A stretch of DNA of 64,000 bases from Rhizobium sp. J15 (GTDB lineage Bacteria > Pseudomonadota > Alphaproteobacteria > Rhizobiales > Rhizobiaceae), in NCBI RefSeq assembly GCF_002531825.1, contig NZ_NWSX01000022.1, forward strand, positions 26,621 to 90,620. The letters are read 5' to 3'. Position 1 is the stretch's first letter. Each line of letters starts with the position of its first letter. Below, piece by piece: positions 1 through 8,617 of the stretch. The position numbers and the translations under genes are program-made. The notes under the pieces are model-generated. The model did no database searches. It was not told the origin of the DNA and saw only the letters and a program-made list of their open reading frames with translations.

Positions 1-459
1 CGCATCGGCCGGACAGACCGCGATGCAGGCGCCGCATCCCGTGCATGCCTGCGCATCGAGTTCCGGCACGAACGGTCCGCCGAGCCGCGGCCGAAACCGG
101 ATGGCGCCGGCAGGACAGCTGTCGCGGCAGGCCTGACAGTCGACATAGTTAAGGGCGAGGCACCCATCGCCGATTGCTGCAGAATGGGCAAAGCCCCCCG
201 CAAGACCGGCCGGGAAAACGTTCTCGGGACATCGTTCCGCGCACTTGCCGCAAAAAGTGCATTCTCCGTGCCTGAAATTCACGAGCGGAATGCCCGCACG
301 GATCGAAATGATCTTCGTCGGACAGGCATCGACGCAAGCACCGCAGCCCGAACAGTTTTGAATGGATGTCTCAGTCGCCCCGGGAGGGAGGATCCTGTCC
401 TGATCTTCCAATGAGCTGCCGGTCAAAAAACCGCGGCGGGTGCGAGCTGAGAGAACCAT
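1..459 (-). CDS. napF: Ferredoxin-type protein NapF (3' end cut by window edge)
   Basis: The reading frame starts with ATG at 459, behind a GTGAGGAT ribosome site, and runs off the left edge after 153 codons; the family is about 160 residues, so only the last few are missing. Three CxxCxxC-type clusters with trailing Cys-Pro are visible: CSGCGACVDACP near residue 38, CTFCGKCAERCP near 70, and CTGCGACIAVCP near the cut end, plus CQACRDSCP between. This is the pattern of a cytoplasmic [4Fe-4S] protein of periplasmic nitrate reductase operons, thought to help mature the NapA catalytic subunit. It follows napE by 9 bases. napD/A/B/C would be expected just outside the window. Confidence 0.9.
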   Translation of the reverse strand, partial: MVLSARTRRGFLTGSSLEDQDRILPPGATETSIQNCSGCGACVDACPTKIISIRAGIPLVNFRHGECTFCGKCAERCPENVFPAGLAGGFAHSAAIGDGCLALNYVDCQACRDSCPAGAIRFRPRLGGPFVPELDAQACTGCGACIAVCPADA

Positions 460-468
460 GGGCGATCC

Positions 469-678
469 TCACTCTGCCGAACCTGGAGGCGCGGGCCTGA
501 CATCGTGAGGTCCCGGCGGTCCATAGGCGATCTGGTACATCCAGACCAGGAAGCCGTAGCCGCCGACGACCCCGACAGCGACCACCGGCCAAATCCCGAA
601 GGCGAGCACGGCGAAAGTCAACAGCTCACGCCTGCGCTTCCGCCTGAACCCTTCACCGGAATCCGAGATTTGGGTCAC
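469..678 (-). CDS. napE: Periplasmic nitrate reductase component NapE
   Basis: A 69-residue protein with one strong membrane segment (about residues 18-45) preceded by a basic RRKRRRE patch, which predicts a cytoplasmic N-terminus. Size, single helix and position immediately before napF match NapE, a small membrane protein of unknown exact role in nap operons. The start is GTG at 678, chosen because GGGAGGA lies 6 bases upstream. It is the first gene of the visible nap operon. I looked for an FNR or NnrR box in the 220 bases upstream and saw none that is convincing. Confidence 0.85.
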   Translation of the reverse strand: MTQISDSGEGFRRKRRRELLTFAVLAFGIWPVVAVGVVGGYGFLVWMYQIAYGPPGPHDVRPAPPGSAE

Positions 679-899
679 AACGTCCTCCCAGAGTTGCTAG
701 GAAAAGTTGCCATAACCCTTCAGAGGTGTCCAGCTTGAACATCTGCCGCACGTCCCCCAAGCAGCAACATTCCTCCGATCGCGGCAGCTATCCGATCAGC
801 ATGGCTCGGTGCGCCCGAAAGCAGCGGCGCGAAAAAGCCTGGCCGATATCTCAAGATCGTCGGGATTATGTCGATGGCGACCGGGAAGCGACCGCGCGG

Positions 900-1433
900 T
901 CAATCGCAGACGATGCCGTAGACTTCGCGATATTGTTCCAACTGCTCTTTCGGGCCGGCCAGCAGCAGCGGGCAAGCGGTATAGTTTCCCTTCACTTTTC
1001 CATTCTCGATATACATCCAGTCGAAGATATCCGATTTCTCGAACTCGACGCGATCTTCCTGCTTGATGTTGTGGAGATATTCCGGCGTATCGCCGAGAAG
1101 AGCGGTGAAATGGTCACCCGATGCCTCGATCTGATAGACCCACATATATTCCACCTCCGCATCCGAAGCCATCTGCTCAGTGACCAGTGCCACGCCCTCG
1201 GCCTTGTCCGTGAAACCAAGCTTGATGTTGTAGTTCTCGGTTCCCGGCGGTGGATTTCGCAGTTTCTCGAGGAAGCCGTCCAATTCGCTTTTGGACTTCT
1301 CATGAGCTTTGGCCATGGCCGGATCGTCGGACTTGATCCACTGAATGTTGTCGTTGGCCAGAGCGAGGTCGATGGGAATGACCAGGGTGAACAGTCCAAG
1401 AATTGAGAGAATTGAAATGACGCCGCGCAACAT
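900..1433 (-). CDS. Secreted DUF2314-domain protein
   Basis: 177 residues. The first ~26 residues form a signal peptide (hydrophobic core, LALAND cleavage region). The rest resembles the DUF2314 domain: a YMWVYQIE strand, a GDTPEYLHNIKQEDRVEFEKS-like stretch and the characteristic D-I-F-D-W-M motif near residue 140. The biochemical role of this family is unknown; the signal peptide points to the periplasm. It is monocistronic, lying about 220 bases beyond napE on the same strand, with no sign of co-transcription with nap. Family assignment is by motif memory, not by a search. Confidence 0.7.
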   Translation of the reverse strand: MLRGVISILSILGLFTLVIPIDLALANDNIQWIKSDDPAMAKAHEKSKSELDGFLEKLRNPPPGTENYNIKLGFTDKAEGVALVTEQMASDAEVEYMWVYQIEASGDHFTALLGDTPEYLHNIKQEDRVEFEKSDIFDWMYIENGKVKGNYTACPLLLAGPKEQLEQYREVYGIVCD

Positions 1434-1570
1434 TCGATAGGCCTGAAATTGTTGTTACTATGCCGACGCAACATAGCGACCTGAGGTTGATTTACAATAT
1501 TCGGCTTGAAATTGGATGCGGTGCACGCGCGCGCGACTTGGTCGCTCATCCGAGCGCATGAAGTTGGCCG

Positions 1571-2467
1571 CTATGGAGCGGCGGCGCGATGGGCGCAATT
1601 GGCTGATGTCGACGTGTCGATGCGGTCGCTGGGAGGATTTGTCGTGGGCAGCCAGCGATCTGTCGAAAAATACGTCTTGGTCTTTACCTGCGGATCTGAA
1701 GCGGCCCTGAGACCGAGAGCAAAATTGAAGCTGTTTTCGCTGCCGGCGTCGCGCGTGAAGCTGAGATAGGTGCCGAATCGTTCGTATTCGACATCGCGCA
1801 GGCTTTGGATCGACACGAGCGTATCCTCGAAATCACGCCAGCACGCCTGCTTCACGATGATCTCGAAAATGCGCAGGGCAGCGGAGGCGAGACGCCCCTC
1901 GGCATCCGTCTTCGGCCCAACGATCTTGGCGCGGACTTCAAGAATATCGCCGACCTCATTCCCACGAACCCTGAGGAAGGTCGAACTGAGCGGCCGCACC
2001 TCGTCCCGTTCGTGGATGCGCTGAAAATAACACTCATAATTGCGGTTGCGCATCGATGCGGCTTTCCATTCGCTCACCTCGATGCCGGCCTCACGAAGGG
2101 CGCCGCAAAGGTTCTCGCCCGAAACCAGCCATCTCCGCAGAAACTGACTTGCCAGGTCGAGCCTCGGGAACTCGATCAGATGCCGCGATATGGAAATCGA
2201 CGGGAGAGCGGAAGGAGTTGCCGGATAGGAGCTGGCGGCTACGCCTGACGACCGGGCAGCCTTATCGAGAGCCAGATGTTCAAACTGCTTAACCGGGGCC
2301 TCGGAATGGTAGATCGCGCGGTAAAAAAAACCGATGCCCGCAAGAAGCAAAACGGCGATCAAAAGCGCTGCCCAAACGAGCCGGCGGCGGCCGCCCAGCA
2401 GCGGGAATTTCCAGTTCCAAGGTGAATTGCCGCGCGGCGGGCCGACTGCTGACAGCATTTTAACCAC
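1571..2467 (-). CDS. Membrane-anchored protein of unknown function, divergent from bgsBA
   Basis: About 298 residues. A GTG start at 2467 is preferred because GAGGTGA sits 6 bases upstream; an in-frame TTG at 2482 is the alternative. There is one membrane helix (about residues 30-48, after a basic RRRLVW) and then a soluble, probably periplasmic domain with two cysteines near the middle (ENLCGALREAG and NYECYF). I do not recognise a characterised family; it may belong to the rhizobial DUF6030 group. It is transcribed away from bgsB across a shared 370-base regulatory gap, so a link to glucan production is possible but only inferred from position. Confidence 0.6.
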   Translation of the reverse strand: MVKMLSAVGPPRGNSPWNWKFPLLGGRRRLVWAALLIAVLLLAGIGFFYRAIYHSEAPVKQFEHLALDKAARSSGVAASSYPATPSALPSISISRHLIEFPRLDLASQFLRRWLVSGENLCGALREAGIEVSEWKAASMRNRNYECYFQRIHERDEVRPLSSTFLRVRGNEVGDILEVRAKIVGPKTDAEGRLASAALRIFEIIVKQACWRDFEDTLVSIQSLRDVEYERFGTYLSFTRDAGSENSFNFALGLRAASDPQVKTKTYFSTDRWLPTTNPPSDRIDTSTSANCAHRAAAP

Positions 2468-2482
2468 GGCGTCACCTCGCAA

Positions 2483-2836
2483 GCCTTGCGACCGGCGGCA
2501 TCGGCTGGCGCGCGGCCAATCAGCCTATGCGGCACGTTCCCCTGAGGCGAGCAACGATGTGAAGCGGTACGGCCGACTCGCCTTCGACACTACGAGTGTC
2601 ATGTCGACTATATCAGGCGTCAAGCAGATGCCCAACGGCGCCAGGGGCAAACCCGCGCTGAGCAAATCCTTCCTTCTTTGCGACGATCTCGCCCCGTTGG
2701 CTCCACTCCGAGCCGCTCAACTCCGGTCTTTCGTTCTGCATTCCTCATTTTGCGACCATCACTTGTCGACTGGCTTTCAGTGCGCTACGTTATGCAAGAT
2801 ATAGTTGCATCCATTCTGCCGGATCGATAGGGGCAG
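2483..2836. promoter_or_regulatory. Divergent promoter region upstream of bgsBA with two dyads
   Basis: A 354-base non-coding stretch between two divergent genes. Two perfect inverted repeats are visible: GACACT-ACG-AGTGTC at 2586-2600, and ATGCAA-N7-TTGCAT at 2792-2810, whose right arm ends 26 bases before the bgsB start codon. The second position suits a repressor or antirepressor site for bgsBA. Regulators known to act on this locus in Sinorhizobium were not matched to these sequences, so assignment to any regulator is open. Confidence 0.45.
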
Positions 2837-4102
2837 ATGGCTGCTGACGCGATACCTTCGGATGTCCACATGATCTGGAATCATCGCATCACACGCATCG
2901 TTGTCGGCCTGCTGCTGCTGGCACTGGTGACTGTCGTCTCATTGCCGGCGATTACCGGCTTTACGAGCCTTGATGGCACGGTCAATGCGCGGTTCGCGAT
3001 CGTCAATGCTCCAATCGACGGCACGATTGCGGAAGAGCCCCTCAAGGTCGGCAGCCCGGTCAAAGGGGGAGAACCCCTCGCGGAAATCAAAAATACGCGC
3101 GTCAATCGCGCAATCCTCGCTTCGCTCGAGGCAGATCGCAACACGGCGCTCGACCGCGTCGCGGCACTGAAGAAGGAACGGGAGGAGCTCTCGGCGCTTC
3201 GCGACGAATTGTCTACCCGGTTGGAAGTCTACAGGCAGACCACCATTGCCAATCTCGAACGCGAAGTCGAAATCCTGCGGAAGAAGGTCGAGGTGTCGCA
3301 GGCTCAGGATCTGGTCGCCCAGGTCGACCTGAACCGCCGGATGGCGCTCGAGTCGAAAGGCATCCTGACGCAGAAGCTGGTCGAGGCCGCGCGAGCCGCC
3401 GGAGCTGCGACCGGCGGCGAGGTCGAAATCAGCAATCTGACCGTCGATCAATTGCAGCAAAGGCTCAATGCGGTCCGCCAGGGCATCTTTGTCTTCGGCG
3501 ACGGACAGAACGACGTGCCTTACTCGCGACAGCGCGAGGACGAAGTCGTCGTTCGCATCAACGACCTGAACTCGCGCATAGCGGAAAATGAGACACGGGC
3601 CACCGAAGTCCAAAAGCAGCTGGCAGAAGAGAGAAACCGCGTCAGCAGCTTGGAATCCGCAACCGCAATAGCGCCGTTCGACGGCGTTGTCTGGAGCAGG
3701 AGTATCGTCGACGGTTCCAACGTCGTGCTGAACAACGAGCTGGTGCGCCTGCTCGACTGCCGGGAGCTGTTCGTGGATATCCTCGTTCCCGAGGTCAATT
3801 ATGACGAGATCTATCCAGGGCTTGTTGCGCAGGTGCGCTTGTTCGGCCGCAGCGATGTCTTCAAGGGTACGGTCATTTCCGTCAGAGGCAGTTCGGCTTC
3901 CGTCGAGACCGATTCCTTTGCTGCCAGTTTGCCGCCGTCGACACAGCGCAACGCCCGCATCCGGGTTCGCCTCGATCCGTCCTTCATGAACGACGACTTC
4001 GCAAATTTCTGCCAGGTGGGGCGCTCAGTGCAGGTGCGGTTTTCCAAGCACGGCGTCGGCGCAATCAAGTGGGTCAAAAGTCTGTGGTTCAGTATCTTGT
4101 AG
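2837..4102 (+). CDS. bgsB: HlyD-like membrane fusion protein for mixed-linkage beta-glucan, BgsB
   Basis: 421 residues: a membrane helix (about 18-40), a first half-lipoyl/beta-barrel part (VNAPIDGTIAEEPLKVGSPV), a long alpha-helical coiled coil (about 85-275), the second half-lipoyl motif (ATAIAPFDGVVWS), then a C-terminal beta domain. This is the architecture of membrane fusion proteins such as Alg44 and HlyD, which link an inner-membrane synthase to the periplasm. The 34-base overlap with the downstream family-2 glycosyltransferase and the neighbouring bgr operon match S. meliloti bgsB, required for (1,3)(1,4)-beta-glucan production. GGGGCAG precedes the ATG; a later ATG at residue 12 is a possible alternative start. 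Confidence 0.85.
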   Translation: MAADAIPSDVHMIWNHRITRIVVGLLLLALVTVVSLPAITGFTSLDGTVNARFAIVNAPIDGTIAEEPLKVGSPVKGGEPLAEIKNTRVNRAILASLEADRNTALDRVAALKKEREELSALRDELSTRLEVYRQTTIANLEREVEILRKKVEVSQAQDLVAQVDLNRRMALESKGILTQKLVEAARAAGAATGGEVEISNLTVDQLQQRLNAVRQGIFVFGDGQNDVPYSRQREDEVVVRINDLNSRIAENETRATEVQKQLAEERNRVSSLESATAIAPFDGVVWSRSIVDGSNVVLNNELVRLLDCRELFVDILVPEVNYDEIYPGLVAQVRLFGRSDVFKGTVISVRGSSASVETDSFAASLPPSTQRNARIRVRLDPSFMNDDFANFCQVGRSVQVRFSKHGVGAIKWVKSLWFSIL

Positions 4103-6078
4103 CGCTGGTTCCGACCCTTGCCGTTCTGGCCTTCTTCTTCCTGGGGCCGTTCAATTGGTCGCGCCATCACACCTGGACACGGGCGGTGACCTGCGCGTTC
4201 GTCGCGGCGGTCGCACTGCGATACATGTTCTGGCGTTTGACAGAGACGGTGCTTCCCTATCCCAACGACGGTCCGAGTTTCTATTGGGTCTGGACCCTCT
4301 TTATCGTCGAGGTTCTGGCCTGCGTCGAAGTCATCCTTTTTCTGGTCTTGATGAGCCGCTACGTCGACCGGAGCGCCGAAGCCGACAGGCTGGCTCGCGT
4401 TTTCTTCGCGCGAGAGCAGCGTGAACTGCCGACCGTCGATGTTTTCATTCCCACCTATAACGAGCCGCTCGACGTGCTCGAGCGAACCATCATCGGCGCC
4501 CTGTCGCTGGATTATCCAGCCGACAAATTGAATGTGTATGTGCTTGACGATCAGCGCCGCGATTGGCTGAAGGCCTATTGCGAGGAAAAGAACGCCATCC
4601 ACGTCACGCGCGGCGACAACAGCCATGCCAAAGCCGGCAATATGAACAACGGGCTGAAGGTGAGCTCGGGCGAGTTTATCGCGATCTTCGACGCCGATTT
4701 TGTTCCCTATCGGCATTTCCTTCGCCGGACGCTGCCCTTCTTCATCGATGAAAGCATCGGTATCGTCCAGACACCGCAACATTTCTTCAATGTCGATCCG
4801 GTGCAATCGAACCTGGGCCTGGAGAATATCTGGCCGGACGAGCAGCGCCTGTTCTTCGACGAGATCGCGCCCAGTCGCGATGCCTGGGACGTCAGTTTCT
4901 GCTGCGGGTCATGCTCGATTGCCCGCCGCGAGGCCATCGACGCAATCGGCGGGTTTCCGACGGAGTCGATCACGGAAGACCTGCTGACGACCCTTTCGAT
5001 GCTCAACAAAGGCTACAAGACGCGCTACCTGAACGAGCGGCTGTCGATGGGACTGGCCGCCGAAAACCTGACCGGTTATTTCGTGCAGCGCGAACGGTGG
5101 TGTCAGGGGGGTATTCAGACCCTTTACCTCTATAATGGCCCGCTTCGCGGCCCGGGATTGACGCTCTTTCAACGGATCATGTTCCTGCCGGCATCCTGGC
5201 TGGTGCAGTATCTGGTCCGCTTCACGATATTGCTCGTCCCCATCGTCTATCTCTGGCTCGGCCTGCTCCCGCTCTATTTCACCGATATCGCCGATTATGT
5301 CTCTCATCAGGTGCCGCTGCTGGCGGCGTATTTTCTGCTGATGCTGTGGATCACGCCGACGCGCTATCTGCCTGTGATATCAAGCGCCGTCGGGACCTTT
5401 GCGACATTCCGCATGTTGCCGACCGTGGTCTCCAGCCTGGTGAAACCGTTTGGCAAGCCGTTCAGGGTGACGCCGAAGGGCAGCGGCAACGAGGCGAACC
5501 AGTTCGACCGCTACAGCTTCGCCTGGATCGCAAGCATGATCACGGTCACCGTCGTTGGTCTGCTGGTCAACGTCGTGCCGGAAACGTCGAATGTACAAGG
5601 CCAATTTTCGCCGGTCGCGGCCTGGTGGTCGGGTATCAATATCGTCGTCCTGCTGATTGCGTCCCTCATCTGCTTTGAGAAACCCCGGCGCCTGTTTCAT
5701 GCGTTCAAGCTGGATGAACCGGCTGTCGTAGACGATGTCTCCGGCCAAATCGTCAGTCTGGCGCTGGACAAGGCGGTCGTTGCAGTCCCCAGCATGGCCC
5801 GGTTTCAGTCCAAATCGGTCATGTTGAAACTCCCCGGCTTCGCCCCGTTCAAAGCCGAGCTCGGACAGGTCACTCAACGGAGAAGGAGCATAAGCCGCGG
5901 CGCCGACAAGCAAGCCTATTATCTGCATCTCTATTTCGAACTCAGCGGCTCTGCTCGCGACAGCATGATTGTAAAGCTCTACACCGGTCAATATTCGCGG
6001 GATATTCGCGACATCGACAAGGTTGCCGTCTCTCTCAATCTGCTGTTGCGGTCATTCGGGCGAACGCGCACCTTTTAG
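4069..6078 (+). CDS. bgsA: Mixed-linkage (1,3)(1,4)-beta-glucan synthase BgsA (GT2, c-di-GMP responsive)
   Basis: 669 residues. N-terminal membrane helices are followed by a GT2 processive glycosyltransferase domain with the full D,D,D,QxxRW set: VLDD near 162, the DAD of FDADF at about 208-210, TED ending at 304, and QRERW at 340-344. Five or so further membrane helices follow, then a cytoplasmic tail. It has the cellulose-synthase fold but no PilZ RxxxR/DxSxxG motif in the tail; S. meliloti BgsA likewise binds c-di-GMP through a non-PilZ C-terminal domain. The basic QRRRSISR near residue 605 is a candidate contact. It uses UDP-glucose (family knowledge). The GTG start at 4069 lies inside bgsB; GTG 4084 is an alternative. 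Confidence 0.88.
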   Translation: MGQKSVVQYLVALVPTLAVLAFFFLGPFNWSRHHTWTRAVTCAFVAAVALRYMFWRLTETVLPYPNDGPSFYWVWTLFIVEVLACVEVILFLVLMSRYVDRSAEADRLARVFFAREQRELPTVDVFIPTYNEPLDVLERTIIGALSLDYPADKLNVYVLDDQRRDWLKAYCEEKNAIHVTRGDNSHAKAGNMNNGLKVSSGEFIAIFDADFVPYRHFLRRTLPFFIDESIGIVQTPQHFFNVDPVQSNLGLENIWPDEQRLFFDEIAPSRDAWDVSFCCGSCSIARREAIDAIGGFPTESITEDLLTTLSMLNKGYKTRYLNERLSMGLAAENLTGYFVQRERWCQGGIQTLYLYNGPLRGPGLTLFQRIMFLPASWLVQYLVRFTILLVPIVYLWLGLLPLYFTDIADYVSHQVPLLAAYFLLMLWITPTRYLPVISSAVGTFATFRMLPTVVSSLVKPFGKPFRVTPKGSGNEANQFDRYSFAWIASMITVTVVGLLVNVVPETSNVQGQFSPVAAWWSGINIVVLLIASLICFEKPRRLFHAFKLDEPAVVDDVSGQIVSLALDKAVVAVPSMARFQSKSVMLKLPGFAPFKAELGQVTQRRRSISRGADKQAYYLHLYFELSGSARDSMIVKLYTGQYSRDIRDIDKVAVSLNLLLRSFGRTRTF

Positions 6079-6322
6079 CCCGGCGCGTAACAACGTGGGG
6101 ACGAAGCCGAAACTTCAGTACATCCATACATATACACGACAACGTCATCGCAATCTGGAAAACCACTATCTCCTCGGTCGAGTGCCATTGACCACGACAC
6201 GTTGTGCGATCATTATTCAGAATTATCTAAATTAGATGCCATCTTTGGATCAGATCGGAACCAAGCAGGCGCAGATGGATTGGCAGGTATCTCACAGGGA
6301 CTCTTTGGAAGGAGAGGAAAGG

Positions 6323-8047
6323 ATGCCGGGCGGCGACGCGACACAGTCTGCATCTGTCGAAACTCATCTCCTTGCCGGTACCGACGAGCTCGTTTCCCTT
6401 TATGACGAGAGCTTTCATCTTACCGAGCGCTCGGCAAAGCATCGGCAAACTTATGACGTTGATTCTCTGGTCGAGGCCACATTGTGGCATGTCTATCCCG
6501 AACTCCTGGCCCCTTCGACGAAATCTGCGGTCGAATTCGTGCTTTCGAGTGGATTGCCGCGAAACATCGAGGTGGCAAATGCAAAGACGGGAGATCAGCG
6601 CACGCTGACGGTTTTCCGCAGCCCTCGCGGCCTGGGCGTTGTCGAGGCGGACGGCAAGCCGAGCTTGCGCGGGACCTATAATCCGGCTGAAAACGACCGT
6701 GCGCTTCTTTTTCACCAGGCGACCCACGACGTTTTGACCGGACTGCCGAACCGGCGGCAATTCAGTGATCAACTGCGCAGCGCCCTGCCGGTGTCAAAGG
6801 GGGTAAGGTTTGCCCTCATGCAAATCGACCTCGACGATTTCAAACCGGTCAATGACACATTGGGCCACGGCGCCGGCGACACCGTTCTGAAAATGGCCGC
6901 CGAGCGCATCCGGAACGTGCTTGGCGAGCAGGAATTCGCTTATCGACTGGCCGGTGACGAGTTCGCCGTCATTCAGCGAAGAAACGACCAGCCGCGCGAG
7001 GCGGAGCGCCTGGCAGAAGCGCTCGTCGGCGCTTTCAGGGCGCCGTTCACGGTCGAGGGCATCAATGTCTTTGTCGGCGCAAGCGTCGGGATTGCCGTTG
7101 CCCCATCGGATGGAAACGAATTCGAGCAGCTCATGAAGGCGGCGGACATCGCCCTCTATGCGGCCAAGGAGGAAGGCAGGCACAGAGCAAGGAAGTTCAA
7201 CCGCGCCATGCTCATGGTCCTGGAACAGCGGGAAACGTTGCGCCGCAGTTTGCGAACCGCTCTGAAAGACGGTCAGTTCTTCATCGAATACCAGCCGCTC
7301 GTACAGCCACCCTTTTCGATCGTCGGCTTTGAAGCGCTGTTGCGATGGCGCCATCCCGTCGTTGGCATCATTCCGCCCAATATCTTCATTCCCATGGCCG
7401 AGACGGACGGCTTGATGAGCGAAATCGGTCAATGGACGCTTGAACAGGCTTGCCGCGATGCGATGTCGTGGCCGTCGCATTTTACGGTTGCCGTCAACCT
7501 CTCACCGGCGGAGTTTCTGCACGCAGGCCTTACCGACCGCATTGCGCAAACCCTGGACCTCGTCGGCATCCGCCCCGACCGCCTTGAACTCGAGATCACC
7601 GAGTCCGTGCTGCTGGAGCGCACGATCAACAATCTCGACACGCTCAATACGTTAAACGTGCTGGGAGTGCAGATTTCGCTCGACGATTTCGGCACCTATT
7701 ATTCCTCGCTCAGCTATCTGAAAAACTTCCCCTTCGATACGATCAAGATCGACCAGTATTTCATCAAGGATCTGGAGAGCGACAGCAAAAGTCAGGCGAT
7801 CGTTCGTTCCGTCATTGCGCTCGCCCACGGGCTCGGCATGAGCGTCACGGCCGAGGGTGTGGAAACCTCGGAACAGGCCGCCTGGCTCAAAAAAGCGAAA
7901 TGTGACCGGCTGCAGGGATATTTCCTCGGCAAACCGATGCCCGCCGAAGAGATCGGCGCTTTCCTCGGCAAGCGCATGCAGCCCGTCCCCTTCGAAAACT
8001 TCCCGATTTCCAGATCAATGCCGCCTTTGGATCCTCGGCGAGCTTGA
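6323..8047 (+). CDS. bgrR: GGDEF-EAL protein, BgrR-type diguanylate cyclase
   Basis: 574 residues from ATG 6323, chosen because AGGAGAGGAAAGG lies just upstream; the earlier in-frame ATG at 6236 has no ribosome site. The N-terminal ~120 residues look PAS-like. The GGDEF domain carries AGDEF at 210-214, a variant compatible with cyclase activity. The EAL domain begins with EAL at 337-339 and keeps the E-T-E-S, DDFG, KID and AEGVE motifs, although DDFGTGYSS reads DDFGTYYSS, so phosphodiesterase activity is uncertain. In S. meliloti BgrR is the first gene of bgrRSTUWV, supplies c-di-GMP to BgsA and is the final target of the partner switch; gene order here is the same. Confidence 0.85.
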   Translation: MPGGDATQSASVETHLLAGTDELVSLYDESFHLTERSAKHRQTYDVDSLVEATLWHVYPELLAPSTKSAVEFVLSSGLPRNIEVANAKTGDQRTLTVFRSPRGLGVVEADGKPSLRGTYNPAENDRALLFHQATHDVLTGLPNRRQFSDQLRSALPVSKGVRFALMQIDLDDFKPVNDTLGHGAGDTVLKMAAERIRNVLGEQEFAYRLAGDEFAVIQRRNDQPREAERLAEALVGAFRAPFTVEGINVFVGASVGIAVAPSDGNEFEQLMKAADIALYAAKEEGRHRARKFNRAMLMVLEQRETLRRSLRTALKDGQFFIEYQPLVQPPFSIVGFEALLRWRHPVVGIIPPNIFIPMAETDGLMSEIGQWTLEQACRDAMSWPSHFTVAVNLSPAEFLHAGLTDRIAQTLDLVGIRPDRLELEITESVLLERTINNLDTLNTLNVLGVQISLDDFGTYYSSLSYLKNFPFDTIKIDQYFIKDLESDSKSQAIVRSVIALAHGLGMSVTAEGVETSEQAAWLKKAKCDRLQGYFLGKPMPAEEIGAFLGKRMQPVPFENFPISRSMPPLDPRRA

Positions 8048-8098
8048 GCATCGGGTTCTTGAATTCCCTCGGAACGGGTACAGGAAGGACGAAACGGT

Positions 8099-8617
8099 AT
8101 GCAGGCAGGCAGCGACATGTCAGCGGAAGCGGCCTTCAAGCCTCTCCTGCGGTTCGAGATGGACATGGCGACATTTCTTTCCGACTGGCAGCATTGCGAT
8201 CAGCTGTCGACCTTCGTGGCGCGGATGATCAGCCATAATCGCACCGATCCTATTCGGCATTCGAATTTCTTCTCGTTTGCCCTCAACGAACTGCTGGAAG
8301 TATCATTCCGCGGCGCTTCCCCGCAGGGTTCGATAGACTGCGCGGTCTATCGGCGCGACGCGACGGAACGCGTGAGGCTCAGTTTCACGTGCCCTGCCGA
8401 ACAGCGGGAATTCTATCGCGAGGCAGTATCGCGAACCCGTCAAAAAGATGCGCTCGCGCGTTATCTCAGCGCCATTTCAATGGACCAGGCGCCAAACAGG
8501 GAAGTCATTCTTCTCGATCTGGCAATCAACTTCGATGCGCGCCTGCGTCTGGAGGAGCCTGCCCCCGCATCCATAACCCTGGTCGTCGACCTGCCGCTTG
8601 AAGGAAGCACACTTTGA
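8099..8617 (+). CDS. bgrS: BgrS: degenerate GHKL-ATPase-like protein of the partner switch
   Basis: 172 residues, start at 8099 behind AGGAAGGA. It aligns by eye with the kinase-like BgrW of the same operon: both have a helix ending in N-E-L-[LV]-E followed by a beta strand, then a DxAxR..-like helix and a final strand. In BgrW the N-box reads NELVENAVKF; here it reads NELLEVSFRG at 63-72, so the Mg-binding Asn is replaced by Val68, and the G-rich ATP lid is not recognisable. I infer a non-catalytic binding protein. Its 3' end overlaps bgrT by 4 bases. The symbol is assigned from operon order; the role is unknown. Confidence 0.7.
   Translation: MQAGSDMSAEAAFKPLLRFEMDMATFLSDWQHCDQLSTFVARMISHNRTDPIRHSNFFSFALNELLEVSFRGASPQGSIDCAVYRRDATERVRLSFTCPAEQREFYREAVSRTRQKDALARYLSAISMDQAPNREVILLDLAINFDARLRLEEPAPASITLVVDLPLEGSTL

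Noticed and set aside
679..899. FNR or NnrR box upstream of napE
   Set aside because: Several TTG-containing words occur, but none has a second half-site at the right distance.
5700..6078. PilZ domain at the C-terminus of the glucan synthase
   Set aside because: No RxxxR followed by D/NxSxxG is present; c-di-GMP binding would have to use the non-PilZ mode described for BgsA.
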